This document shows, one piece after another, positions 8,167 to 16,497 of a stretch of DNA of 64,000 nt. Origin of the DNA: Chryseobacterium soli (GTDB lineage Bacteria; Bacteroidota; Bacteroidia; Flavobacteriales; Weeksellaceae); the NCBI RefSeq assembly GCF_000737705.1, contig NZ_JPRH01000010.1:1-64000 (forward strand). Direction: 5' to 3'. The notes beneath the pieces are model-generated. The model was not told the DNA's origin. It saw only the letters and a list, made by a program, of their open reading frames with translations, and ran no database searches. The first letter of the stretch is position 1, and each line of letters opens with the position of its first letter. The translations under genes and the position numbers were made by a program.

Positions 8167-9231
8167 TTAGTTTATAGACTGAATTACGTCTACCAATACC
8201 TGTACGCTTTCAATCGGTAAAGCGTTATACAGACTGGCTCTGTAACCTCCCAGGCTTCTGTGCCCGTTCAGTCCGCTGATTCCTGCTGCTTTCCAGGCAT
8301 TGTCAAATGCTTCTTTTTTACTTTCGTCTGTGATTTGGAAAGAAACATTCATTAAAGAACGGTCTTCTTTTACACAAAATGCTTCAAACAGAGGATTTCT
8401 GTCTATTTCATCATACAAAAGTTTTGCTTTTGCTTCATTTCTTTTTTCAGCAGCAGCAATTCCGCCGTTTCTTTCAAGATGCTGAAGAGTCAATAATGTA
8501 GCATACACAGGGAAAACAGGAGGGGTATTGTACATTGATTCTTTTGAAATATGCTGAGAATAATCTAGTATAGACAACATATTTTCTCTTCCTGTTTTTC
8601 CAAGGATTTCTTTTTTAATCACCACTAAGGTAACTCCTGCAGGTCCCATATTTTTCTGAGCACCAGCATAAATCAGATCAAATTTAGAGAAATCCAGTTG
8701 TCTTGAAAAAATATCAGAACTCATATCACATACCATCAACGTATCCACTTCCGGAAAAGACTTCATCTGTGTTCCGTAGATCGTGTTGTTTGAAGTACAA
8801 TGGAAATAATCATATTCTGAAGATACCGTGTAATCTTTCGGAATGAATGAATAGTTTTCTTCTTTTGAAGAACCTACCACATCCACTGTTCCCAGCTTTT
8901 GAGCTTCTTTGATAGCTCCTGCTGCCCAGGTTCCGGTATTGGTATAAGCGGCTTTTCCCCCTACTTTCATCAGGTTGTAAGGAACCATTGCAAACTGCAG
9001 GCTGGCACCACCTCCCAAATATAAAACTTCATAATCATCACCCAGATTCATTAATCTTTTTACAATGGCACGCGCCTCATCCATGACAGCAACGAAATCC
9101 TTGCTTCTGTGGGAGATTTCTAAAAGAGAAAGTCCAATACCATTAAAATCTAAAATAGCTTCTGCTGATTTTTCGAATACCTCCTGAGGTAAAATACATG
9201 GTCCTGCGCTGAAGTTGTGCTTTTTGCTCAT
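8167..9231 (-). CDS. serC: Phosphoserine aminotransferase
   Basis: 354 aa class V PLP aminotransferase. It transfers an amino group from glutamate to 3-phosphohydroxypyruvate to give phosphoserine; it may also serve pyridoxal-phosphate synthesis. The N-terminus HNFSAGPCILP is diagnostic for SerC, and the PLP lysine is Lys193 in AGAQKNMGPAG. Length matches the family. It is the first gene of the serC-serA-DUF1015 run, separated from serA by a palindromic repeat. Confidence 0.95.
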   Translation of the reverse strand: MSKKHNFSAGPCILPQEVFEKSAEAILDFNGIGLSLLEISHRSKDFVAVMDEARAIVKRLMNLGDDYEVLYLGGGASLQFAMVPYNLMKVGGKAAYTNTGTWAAGAIKEAQKLGTVDVVGSSKEENYSFIPKDYTVSSEYDYFHCTSNNTIYGTQMKSFPEVDTLMVCDMSSDIFSRQLDFSKFDLIYAGAQKNMGPAGVTLVVIKKEILGKTGRENMLSILDYSQHISKESMYNTPPVFPVYATLLTLQHLERNGGIAAAEKRNEAKAKLLYDEIDRNPLFEAFCVKEDRSLMNVSFQITDESKKEAFDNAWKAAGISGLNGHRSLGGYRASLYNALPIESVQVLVDVIQSIN

Positions 9232-9306
9232 ATTTTTATTTTTTGGTTGTGCAAGAACTTGCGGACTTGCATTTTACTAGATTTATTGAGATTTATAGTT
9301 AAAAAA

Positions 9307-9338
9307 ACCGTCCCATACTTCATGAGACGGCGTTTTTT
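9307..9338 (-). terminator. Terminator of the ferredoxin gene
   Basis: CCGTCCCAT at 9307-9315 and ATGAGACGG at 9321-9329 form a stem with one mismatch. On the minus strand it follows the ferredoxin stop directly and is trailed by a T-run. It separates ferredoxin from serC. Confidence 0.8.
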
Positions 9339-9688
9339 TATTCACCGTGTAAAAACGCTTTTTTATTAAGCAGCGCTTCTTCAGATTCTACGTGATCTTC
9401 ATCCGGAACACAGCAATCTACCGGGCAAACGGCAGCACACTGTGGTTCCTCATGGAATCCTTTACATTCTGTACATTTGTCTGTAACAATAAAATAAACA
9501 TCATCGCTTACAGGTTCCTGTGGTGCATCTGCATTTACAGTAAGACCTGACGGCAATGTGACAGTACCTTTAAGCTCAGTACCCTCGGAAGCTTTCCAGT
9601 CTACTGCTCCTTCATATATTGCATTATTTGGACACTCCGGTTCGCAGGCCCCACAATTAATGCATTCATCAGTTATTTTAATAGCCAT
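9338..9688 (-). CDS. 4Fe-4S dicluster ferredoxin
   Basis: 116 aa. The first cluster motif has cysteines at 9, 12, 15 and 19 (CINCGACEPEC). The second half has cysteines at 72, 75, 84, 88 and 92/93 (CTECKGFHEEPQC then CPVDCC), the longer spacing seen in YfhL/Alvin-type ferredoxins. An insertion of about 40 residues separates the two halves. It is expected to be a cytosolic low-potential electron carrier; partners are not evident. It is divergently transcribed from the acyl-CoA reductase gene. Confidence 0.9.
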   Translation of the reverse strand: MAIKITDECINCGACEPECPNNAIYEGAVDWKASEGTELKGTVTLPSGLTVNADAPQEPVSDDVYFIVTDKCTECKGFHEEPQCAAVCPVDCCVPDEDHVESEEALLNKKAFLHGE

Positions 9689-9701
9689 CGCTAATTTTTT
9701 T

Positions 9702-9709
9702 TAAATTTG
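9702..9709 (+). promoter_or_regulatory. -7 box for acyl-CoA reductase
   Basis: TAAATTTG matches the Bacteroidota -7 consensus TAnnTTTG and lies 39 bp before the ATG at 9748. No good -33 box was seen. Confidence 0.5.
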
Positions 9710-9711
9710 CA

Positions 9712-9719
9712 CAAAATTA
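9712..9719 (-). promoter_or_regulatory. -7 box for ferredoxin
   Basis: On the minus strand this reads TAATTTTG, a TAnnTTTG match about 24 bp before the ferredoxin start codon. It lies only 2 bp from the opposing promoter box, so the two promoters overlap back to back. Confidence 0.5.
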
Positions 9720-9747
9720 CAAAATATTCCCCAATTTTACAGCAATT

Positions 9748-10782
9748 ATGAATATTGAAAAACAAGTTTTAGGACTTATTAAGCTAGGCGATTATATAAA
9801 AGAGTTTTTAGCAAAGAATCCAGAAGGATATAATGATAATGATTTAGATTTTGAATTATTGTTAAAGAAATCTGAAATTGAAAATCCATGGTTTACTATT
9901 GATAATCAGAAATTTGCCTTACAGCAGTGGTCTGGTTTACTTACTGAAGAAAATATAAAAAACTGGCTTAAAGACTATTCGATCTCTAAGATCACCAAAA
10001 GGGTAGGACTTATTTTAGCGGGGAATATTCCTTTGGTAGGATTTCATGATGTGATATCGGTGGTGCTGAGCAATCATATTCCGGTGATCAAACTTTCTTC
10101 AAAAGATAAGTATATGGTTCCGTTTTTACTGAGAAAATGGAAAGAATTTTCTGATGATCAGGTTAATTATGAGTTTGTTGAACGATTGAAAGATTTTGAT
10201 GCGGTGATTGCAACCGGCAGTAATAATACAGCAAGATATTTAGAATACTATTTTAAAAACAGTTTAAGCATCATCCGTAAAAACAGAACTTCTGCGGCAG
10301 TACTGAAAGGGGATGAAACTCCAGAAGAATTGCAATTGCTGGCGAAAGATATTTTCCAGTACTTCGGGTTGGGATGCAGGAATGTAACCCGTATTTTTAT
10401 TCCGGATGACTTTCTGATTGACAGGCTGTTTGAAAGCTTTATTGAGTATAAAGATATTATCAATCATAATAAATATGCCAACAATTATGACTATAACAGG
10501 GCTGTGTTTTTATTGAATCAGGATAAATTCTGGGATAATAATTTTGTCATGCTGAAAGAGGATGATAAATTATTCAGTCCGCTTTCTGTCGTTCATTTCA
10601 GTAGATATTCTTCGTTAGATGATGTTAAAAATTTCATTGCTGAAAACGGAGAAAGTATTCAATGTATCGTGGCTAAAGAAGAGTTGGGTCTGGATTCAAT
10701 CGGCTTTGGAGAGGCCCAAAACCCAAGTCTGAATACGTATGCCGATAATGTAGATACGATGAAATTTTTGGAATTGGTTTGA
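9748..10782 (+). CDS. Acyl-CoA reductase (LuxC-like)
   Basis: 344 aa cytosolic protein of the LuxC/acyl-CoA reductase family, which reduces fatty acyl-CoA or acyl-enzyme intermediates to aldehydes with NADPH. The candidate catalytic cysteine is Cys210 in YFGLGCRNVTRIF, the usual setting in this family. A glycine-rich LILAGNIPLVGFHD segment near 90-104 fits the nucleotide-binding part. No lux genes are near, so it is not a luminescence system; the physiological substrate is unclear. It faces the ferredoxin gene head to head, an arrangement I infer to be meaningful because acyl reduction needs reductant, but this is not proof. Confidence 0.85.
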   Translation: MNIEKQVLGLIKLGDYIKEFLAKNPEGYNDNDLDFELLLKKSEIENPWFTIDNQKFALQQWSGLLTEENIKNWLKDYSISKITKRVGLILAGNIPLVGFHDVISVVLSNHIPVIKLSSKDKYMVPFLLRKWKEFSDDQVNYEFVERLKDFDAVIATGSNNTARYLEYYFKNSLSIIRKNRTSAAVLKGDETPEELQLLAKDIFQYFGLGCRNVTRIFIPDDFLIDRLFESFIEYKDIINHNKYANNYDYNRAVFLLNQDKFWDNNFVMLKEDDKLFSPLSVVHFSRYSSLDDVKNFIAENGESIQCIVAKEELGLDSIGFGEAQNPSLNTYADNVDTMKFLELV

Positions 10783-10831
10783 TTTTCGTATCTTCAATCA
10801 CTTATTTCACCCAATCCAAGAAATCAATAGT

Positions 10832-11278
10832 ATGAAAAAATTAATGTTTGGACTTGCCGTTCTTTTCGGACAGTTTTTCTTTGCACAGGAAGTCGTAAAT
10901 CTGAAAGTGCAGGAGAGCCAGAAAACAGCTTTACCGTCGGAACTGAGCAAGGAAAAAATCAAATTGTATAACGGGAAATTCTTCGAATTTGTCAATGCTT
11001 TAAAGTCTTCCGACCGTAAGGCGATGGACGGATTAATTTCTGAAAAAGTGAAAACTATTGTTACCGATGGTGTCCTTAAGAAAGTTAAAGATGGCATTGA
11101 TGTTACAAAAAAGTTTGAGGTTTTAAAAGCAGATTATACGCCTGTGGCAGATGGTTCTAATTATCCTGTAATTCAATACAGATACGAAGGAGATTCAACT
11201 GCTCAGGGAGTAGTGAGTGTTGTGTTTGAGGAAGATGGTAAGATATTAGGGATTAAACCCTTAAGTAAAAGTGAATAA
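10832..11278 (+). CDS. Small secreted protein of unknown function
   Basis: 148 aa with a clear signal peptide (about 1-19, ending FFFAQE). The mature part, with KFFEFVNALKSSDRKAMDGLISEKV and a later beta-rich half, resembles the compact alpha+beta NTF2-like or DUF3887-like fold used in many small secreted proteins. No catalytic motif is visible. It lies 17 bp before the Bax-inhibitor gene and is probably cotranscribed with it. Confidence 0.7.
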   Translation: MKKLMFGLAVLFGQFFFAQEVVNLKVQESQKTALPSELSKEKIKLYNGKFFEFVNALKSSDRKAMDGLISEKVKTIVTDGVLKKVKDGIDVTKKFEVLKADYTPVADGSNYPVIQYRYEGDSTAQGVVSVVFEEDGKILGIKPLSKSE

Positions 11279-11295
11279 TTAAAAAAATATAAATT

Positions 11296-11982
11296 ATGAT
11301 GACAGATGTTTTAGTTGCGAATTCCACCGATGTGGAAAAAGCAAGTTTTTATAAGAAAACATACCTGCACGTTGCTTTGTCAATTCTTGCCTTTATAGGA
11401 GTTGAAACTGTTTTATTGAAAATAGTTCCGGAGCAGCTTATTTTTGCCATGTTTGCTCAGCGATACATATGGCTTTTGATAATCGGTGTTTTTTGGCTGG
11501 CTTCTTTCTTAGCGAATAAATGGTCGCTTTCACAAAGTAGGTCAACGCAGTATTTTGGACTTGGATTCTACATTCTGCTTGAAGCTGTGATTTTCCTGCC
11601 GCTGATTTATATCGCGATGCTGTATTCCGGGCCAAAAGTTATTTTCCAGGCTGCAACGTTAACTGTAGCGATGTTTGCAGGGATTTCTGCAGTAGCCTTT
11701 ACTTCGAAGAGAGATTTTTCTTTTTTAAGAAATGTAATCGTTATCGGAGGATTTATTGCTCTGGGATTGATTGTAGGAGGAATGCTTTTCGGATTTAATC
11801 TTGGACTGTGGTTCTCGGTAGGAATGGTAATTTTAGCTTCGGCAACGATTTTATATCAGACCAGCAAACTTAAAGATTCGTATGCTACCAATCAGTATGT
11901 GGGAGCTTCTTTGCAGCTTTTCGCTTCGATCATGTTATTGTTCTGGTATCTTTTGAGTATTTTAATGAGCAGAAGAAGCTAA
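11296..11982 (+). CDS. Bax inhibitor-1/YccA family membrane protein
   Basis: 228 aa with about seven hydrophobic segments, including LHVALSILAFIGVETVLL, YIWLLIIGVFWLASFLA, FYILLEAVIFLPLIYIAM and a final LFASIMLLFWYLLSILM. Spacing, length and the short charged tail fit the BI-1/YccA/TMBIM family, whose members act as calcium or proton leak channels or as FtsH modulators. It follows a small secreted protein and is closed by a terminator. Confidence 0.8.
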   Translation: MMTDVLVANSTDVEKASFYKKTYLHVALSILAFIGVETVLLKIVPEQLIFAMFAQRYIWLLIIGVFWLASFLANKWSLSQSRSTQYFGLGFYILLEAVIFLPLIYIAMLYSGPKVIFQAATLTVAMFAGISAVAFTSKRDFSFLRNVIVIGGFIALGLIVGGMLFGFNLGLWFSVGMVILASATILYQTSKLKDSYATNQYVGASLQLFASIMLLFWYLLSILMSRRS

Positions 11983-12007
11983 GACCATAGAAAAAATAAT
12001 AAACCCA

Positions 12008-12038
12008 AAAAATCCTGATGTTAATGCATCGGGATTTT
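12008..12038 (+). terminator. Terminator after Bax-inhibitor gene
   Basis: AATCCTGATG at 12011-12020 pairs with CATCGGGATT at 12027-12036, with an A-run before and a T-run after. Confidence 0.8.
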
Positions 12039-12070
12039 TACTTTTTTAGGAGTAGTATATTGGATAAAGA

Positions 12071-12319
12071 CTACTTGTCAATTGAACCTAAAACTTTCTG
12101 AGCAAAAGAATTTAAAGCATCTTTTTCACTCATTCCGTTTTGTACATTGGCATGAACTTCTAAAGCTCCGCAAATGTTGGTAATCAATTCTCCGGCAACG
12201 TTTAAATCTTCTTCGCTGGTTCCTCTGAACTCAGAGAAGCTTTCTAAAACTTCCAGTGTTTTTTCAAGGTTTTCCGGTGTCTGATTCTGATAAAATTGTC
12301 TTATTACAGGTAGTTTCAT
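12071..12319 (-). CDS. Small conserved protein (DUF6952-like)
   Basis: 82 aa, mostly helical and acidic (MKLPVIRQFYQNQTPENLEKTL onward). It starts one base after the thioredoxin stop, so it is translationally linked to thioredoxin. The sequence matches what I recall as the DUF6952 group, found next to thioredoxin and peroxiredoxin in Flavobacteriia. No function is established. The position suggests a helper in thiol redox homeostasis. Confidence 0.75.
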   Translation of the reverse strand: MKLPVIRQFYQNQTPENLEKTLEVLESFSEFRGTSEEDLNVAGELITNICGALEVHANVQNGMSEKDALNSFAQKVLGSIDK

Positions 12320-12320
12320 A

Positions 12321-12626
12321 TTATAATTCGTTAAATAAATTAATTAAACTTTCCGCCTGGTTAGACTGAACCTGGTTGACCAATTCACCGTTTTTGAAGA
12401 TGGCGAAAGTAGGTAAGTTGTCCACTTTTGCTAATTTTCTGCTTTCCGGAAGTTTCTCAGCATCTACGTATAAAAATGGGATATCTTCATTTTCAGAGGC
12501 TAATTTTTTGAATTTAGGTTTCATGATTCTGCAGTTTCCACACCAGGTTGCCCCGTACTGAACGACTACTTTTTCATTATCGGTTACGATATTTTGTAAG
12601 GTATCTTCTGTTAATTCTGTATACAT
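12321..12626 (-). CDS. Thioredoxin-like protein with CGNC active site
   Basis: 101 aa from the ATG at 12626; the frame stays open to 12665, but that segment is hydrophobic nonsense (LHCLFFILKNK) overlapping a repeat. The active site is Trp28-Cys29-Gly-Asn-Cys32, so the usual Pro between the cysteines is Asn. The cis-proline loop NLPTF is present. Expected to be a cytosolic dithiol reductant, plausibly for the neighbouring peroxiredoxin. The DUF6952-like gene follows after one base. Confidence 0.85.
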   Translation of the reverse strand: MYTELTEDTLQNIVTDNEKVVVQYGATWCGNCRIMKPKFKKLASENEDIPFLYVDAEKLPESRKLAKVDNLPTFAIFKNGELVNQVQSNQAESLINLFNEL

Positions 12627-12653
12627 GAGTTTATTTTTTAGAATAAAAAACAA

Positions 12654-12735
12654 ACAATGTAGCAATCTAATAATTTACCAGTTTACCAATTTACCAATCA
12701 TTGTTACACTGATACATTGCTACATTGTTAGATTA
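12654..12735. repeat. Dispersed repeat with 13-bp inverted ends, copy 1
   Basis: ACAATGTAGCAAT at 12654-12666 is the exact inverse of ATTGCTACATTGT at 12716-12728. In between, TTTACCA recurs three times. A diverged second copy lies at 58247-58306 and shares the phrases CAGTTTACCAAT and ACTGATACATTG. It sits between the peroxiredoxin and thioredoxin genes. Confidence 0.75.
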
Positions 12736-12742
12736 ATTTTGA

Positions 12743-13375
12743 TTAATTTTTTGCTAAATATTCAGCGGTAGAATTTCTGTCAGCTTTCATAGCATCTTTT
12801 CCTTCTTCCCAGTTAGCAGGACAAACTTCTCCATGCTTCTGAACGTGAGTATAAGCGTCGATTAATCTTAAATATTCTTTTACGTTTCTTCCAAGAGGCA
12901 TATCGTTTACAGACTCGTGGAATACTTTTCCAGTTTCGTCAATTAGGTATGTTGCTCTGTAAGTAACGTTAGAGCCTGTGAAGTTTTCATTACCTTCTTC
13001 ATCATATTCGAAATCCTGATCTACAATTCCTAAAGCGTTAGCCAATTGTCTGTGCGTATCTGCCAAAAGAGGGTAAGTAACTCCTTCAATACCTCCGTTG
13101 TCTTTTGCTGTGTTTAACCATGCAAAGTGTACTTCGTTAGTATCACAAGAAGCACCGATTACTTTTGTGTTTCTTTTTTCGAATTCACCAAAAGCATCCT
13201 GGAAAGCGTGAAGCTCAGTCGGGCATACGAAAGTGAAATCTTTCGGGTACCAGAATAAAATAACTTTTTGTTGGTTTTTAGTGGTTTCTTCGAAGATGTT
13301 GATTCTAAGATCATCACCCATTTCAGACATTGCGTCAATTGCTACATTTGGGAATTTTTTTCCTACTAAAGACAT
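12743..13375 (-). CDS. Typical 2-Cys peroxiredoxin (AhpC/Prx1 type)
   Basis: 210 aa. It reduces hydrogen peroxide and organic hydroperoxides. The peroxidatic cysteine is Cys51 in FTFVCPTEL; the resolving cysteine is Cys185 in GEVCPANW near the C-terminus. Length and motif order match the typical 2-Cys class. Thioredoxin lies directly downstream on the same strand, the expected electron donor, with a dispersed repeat between. A well-formed promoter and an inverted repeat lie just upstream. Confidence 0.95.
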   Translation of the reverse strand: MSLVGKKFPNVAIDAMSEMGDDLRINIFEETTKNQQKVILFWYPKDFTFVCPTELHAFQDAFGEFEKRNTKVIGASCDTNEVHFAWLNTAKDNGGIEGVTYPLLADTHRQLANALGIVDQDFEYDEEGNENFTGSNVTYRATYLIDETGKVFHESVNDMPLGRNVKEYLRLIDAYTHVQKHGEVCPANWEEGKDAMKADRNSTAEYLAKN

Positions 13376-13408
13376 AATTTTCGGTTTTTATATTTAAATT
13401 TTCTGATG

Positions 13409-13440
13409 CAAATATAGAACTATTCTGTCTATCGAACAAA
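13409..13440 (-). promoter_or_regulatory. Peroxiredoxin promoter
   Basis: On the minus strand TATATTTG (13409-13416) is the -7 box and TTTG (13437-13440) the -33 box, 20 bp apart. This is close to the ideal Bacteroidota spacing. Confidence 0.75.
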
Positions 13441-13452
13441 TCAATATCGATA
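13430..13452. promoter_or_regulatory. Candidate operator over the peroxiredoxin -33 box
   Basis: TATCGA (13430-13435) and TCGATA (13447-13452) are inverted repeats 11 bp apart that bracket the -33 TTTG. A further ATAG-GAT-CTAT palindrome follows at about 13454. A peroxide-responsive regulator could bind here, but the spacing does not match the classic OxyR site. Confidence 0.35.
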
Positions 13453-13490
13453 AATAGGATCTATAATTGTTTTTGATTGATCCTAAAGAA

Positions 13491-13514
13491 AAAAGCCCTG
13501 AATTCAGGGCTTTT
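13491..13514 (-). terminator. Terminator after the M16 peptidase
   Basis: AAAAGCCCTG and CAGGGCTTTT form a perfect palindrome around AATT just past the M16 stop on the minus strand. Confidence 0.85.
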
Positions 13515-13523
13515 CATTATCTT

Positions 13524-16463
13524 TTAATAACCGAATACTTCGGTTAGGCTAAGCTTTTTCACTTCTCCGAGTTTTTTCATATCGGCTTCATTCACTTTAT
13601 CCTGAGAGGAAACGATACAGTATGTATAGTTTTTACCTTTCATCTGTTTGTCGTGGAAATTACTGATGTCCGTGAACGCCAGTTTCGGAGCCTGCTCGTA
13701 CACATTCTTTCTCATATCAAAATTATTTCCAAGCTTTTGGGCTTTTAAATAAGAGAAGATAATTCCGTCTTGGGTAATTCTTTCAGAAGCGATCGTTTTT
13801 TTCAATCCGCTTTTTGCTGTTTCAAATAACTGATCTGATTTTGGAAGATCAGTAAGAAGTTCGTTCATCGCGGTTGTAGCCTCATTGAATTTATCAGCCT
13901 GAGTTCCAACATATGCCATTACCATATCCTTATCTTCTTTTTTGCTTGGAAGGGCAAAGTAAGAATAGGTGGAGTAAGCTAATGCTTTAGACTCTCTGAT
14001 GGTCTGGAACACGATAGAACCCATTCCGCCACCAAAATAATTATTGAATAAGCTTACGGTAGGTGTTGTTGATGAATTATACTGATCAGCATTTCTTACC
14101 CAGAAAACTTCGGCCTGCACCATATCATAATGAGCAAATAAAACCTTGTTCTTATCGGTTGGGATCTGAGCAAAAGTTTTAGATTTTGGAAGTTCTTTCA
14201 GGGTAGCAGGTAGTTTGTGTACCGGTGTCAGAGCAGCCGTAACTTCATTTCCGGATTTTGGTCCATAGTATAATACTCTATGCTTATTGTTGAACAAGTC
14301 ATGAAGTACATTAATAAGGTCTTCTGCCTTTAACGCATCCAGTTCAGCGTCACTTAATACATTGTTGAATGGGTTTTGAGGACCATACTGCGCGTAACTT
14401 CTAAGTCCGGCCATAATGGTCCCTTTGTTCTGTTTTGCGTTGGCTCTGGCCTTCTTTAACCTGATTTTATAAGCGTCCAATGCCTCCTGATCTGCCTGAC
14501 AGTTTTTGATCAGATCTTCAAACAGGGAAGCGGTTTGAGCAAAATTTTCATTTAACCCTTCAAGAGATACGTAAGTTTCTTCATTTCCGGCACTTACATT
14601 AAAGCTTGAAGCCAGTTTGTAGAATTCTTTACTGATGGTTTCAGAAGATTTGTTTTTTGTTCCCAGGTATTCAAGATATTCTGCCGCCAGAGGAAGGATT
14701 TTATTGTTCCATTTTCCGGAATCAAAGTGATAGTATAATCTGAACAGGGCGTTATCCGTATTTTTTACAGACAATACATCTACACTTCCCAATTTATTTT
14801 TAGCGATATCTTTATCATAGTTCAACCATACCGGAGTAATAGCATTTTCCGGCATTTCATCGATCTTTTTAAGGAAAGGAGACTGATCTTCTCTGTTTAC
14901 AGAAACCGGAGTAATTGTAGGCTTATCCACTTTTACAATGCTCTTGTCTTCACCTTTTCTCTTGTAGATCGCTACATAATTGTTGTTTTGAAGATACTTT
15001 GCAGCGAAATCCATAATATCCTTTTTGGTAAGTTTGGATATTTCGTCTACATATTCCAGAGAAGCTTTATGATCAATATCAGAAGTAAATTCATCCATCA
15101 GGATACTTGCTCTTGAAGAATATTTTTCATCTTTCTGAATGATACTTTTCTTTTCATTATTAACAATAGACTGAATCAGGTCATCCGAGAATTCCCCTTT
15201 TCTAAGTTTGTCAATTTCCTGAAGAAGAAGGTTTTTCACTTCATCCAGCGATTGCCCTTCGGTAGGTTTCCCCTGAAGTAAAAGAACGGAATAGTCTTTT
15301 AAAACATATGGGTAAGCGTACGCTCCTAATAATTTCTGTTTTTTTACTAAGTCAAGGTCAATTAATCCAGCCTGTCCGTTGGTAAGCATATTGCCCACTA
15401 AGTTTAATAATCTCGCGTCTTTTGTTGTGGCACCCGGAAATCTGAAACCGAGCATTACGTTTTCAGGATTAGGGCCTACTACTTCTTTAACGATTGGAGC
15501 GGTGATTGATTTTTCCTGTCCTACCTTATATTCAGGAACCGTTTTAGGTTTCATGTAAGAGAAGGCTTTATCTATCTTGGCAATCATTTCATCAGGATTA
15601 AAATCTCCGGACATAATGATTCCCATGTTATTAGGAACATAATAACTGTTGAAATAATTTCTGATGGCATTAAGAGAAGGGTTTTTCAAATGCTCGATCG
15701 TTCCGATGGTGGTTTGCTTTCCATAGTTGTTATTAGGAAATAAGCTGGCAAACATCATGTCATACACCTTGTCAGCATCATCATCAAGAGATCTGTTCTT
15801 TTCCTCGTAAACTGCCTCTAGTTCTGTATGGAAAAGTCTTAAAACAGGCTCTCTGAATCTTTCACCCTGTACAGCCAGGAATTTATCCACTACATTAGCA
15901 GGAATATCTTCTGTGTATACGGTTTGTTCAAAAGAAGTGAACGCGTTTGTTCCGTCAGCGCCCATTCCGGCCATCATTTTGTCGTACTCGTTGGCGATGG
16001 CATATTTTGCAGCTTCCCCGGAAACTCTGTCAATTTCCTTATAAATTGCTTTTCTTTGAGTTTCGTCTGTTGTTTTATTGTATTTCTCGTAAAGAGCATC
16101 AATCTGGTCTAATAGAGGTTTTTCTTTTGCCCAGTCTTTAGAACCGAATTTATCCGTTCCCTTAAAAAGCATATGCTCCAGGTAATGGGCAAGTCCTGTA
16201 TGATCTGCGGGGTCAGTTTTACTTCCTGCTTTTGTCGCAATATAAGCCTGGATTCTTGGATCTTTACTGGTTGGGCTTAAAATGACAGTCAACCCATTTT
16301 TTAGGGTGTAATATCTTGCTGAAGTAGGGTCGTTGGTGACGTACTTATAGGAATAGCCATTCGATTTGGCTTCCTTCCATTGGAAATCCTGTCCGTAAGC
16401 ATAGCCCGTGAAACTCGCCGCAGCAATACTTGTTACAATTGTGATTCTCTTAAAAAAATTCAT
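13524..16463 (-). CDS. M16 family zinc metallopeptidase, secreted
   Basis: 979 aa with a signal peptide (about 1-24, ending GYAYG). The inverted zinc motif HxxEH is His93-Tyr-Leu-Glu96-His97 in LAHYLEHMLF. The family's distal Glu fits ELEAVYEEKNRS. The length covers both pitrilysin-like halves, the second without an HxxEH, as usual for duplicated M16 proteins. It likely degrades peptides in the periplasm. It lies 34 bp after the aminotransferase gene and is probably in its transcript. Confidence 0.9.
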   Translation of the reverse strand: MNFFKRITIVTSIAAASFTGYAYGQDFQWKEAKSNGYSYKYVTNDPTSARYYTLKNGLTVILSPTSKDPRIQAYIATKAGSKTDPADHTGLAHYLEHMLFKGTDKFGSKDWAKEKPLLDQIDALYEKYNKTTDETQRKAIYKEIDRVSGEAAKYAIANEYDKMMAGMGADGTNAFTSFEQTVYTEDIPANVVDKFLAVQGERFREPVLRLFHTELEAVYEEKNRSLDDDADKVYDMMFASLFPNNNYGKQTTIGTIEHLKNPSLNAIRNYFNSYYVPNNMGIIMSGDFNPDEMIAKIDKAFSYMKPKTVPEYKVGQEKSITAPIVKEVVGPNPENVMLGFRFPGATTKDARLLNLVGNMLTNGQAGLIDLDLVKKQKLLGAYAYPYVLKDYSVLLLQGKPTEGQSLDEVKNLLLQEIDKLRKGEFSDDLIQSIVNNEKKSIIQKDEKYSSRASILMDEFTSDIDHKASLEYVDEISKLTKKDIMDFAAKYLQNNNYVAIYKRKGEDKSIVKVDKPTITPVSVNREDQSPFLKKIDEMPENAITPVWLNYDKDIAKNKLGSVDVLSVKNTDNALFRLYYHFDSGKWNNKILPLAAEYLEYLGTKNKSSETISKEFYKLASSFNVSAGNEETYVSLEGLNENFAQTASLFEDLIKNCQADQEALDAYKIRLKKARANAKQNKGTIMAGLRSYAQYGPQNPFNNVLSDAELDALKAEDLINVLHDLFNNKHRVLYYGPKSGNEVTAALTPVHKLPATLKELPKSKTFAQIPTDKNKVLFAHYDMVQAEVFWVRNADQYNSSTTPTVSLFNNYFGGGMGSIVFQTIRESKALAYSTYSYFALPSKKEDKDMVMAYVGTQADKFNEATTAMNELLTDLPKSDQLFETAKSGLKKTIASERITQDGIIFSYLKAQKLGNNFDMRKNVYEQAPKLAFTDISNFHDKQMKGKNYTYCIVSSQDKVNEADMKKLGEVKKLSLTEVFGY

Positions 16464-16497
16464 GTGTTATAGTCGTGTGTTTATATAATAATTATAT

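Noticed and set aside
12627..12665. Longer thioredoxin start
   Set aside because: The extension is hydrophobic, overlaps a dispersed repeat, and the family begins near MYTELT.
13413..13464. OxyR site before peroxiredoxin
   Set aside because: ATAG and CTAT quarter-sites are present but not at the seven-base spacing of the consensus, so only a generic operator is proposed.
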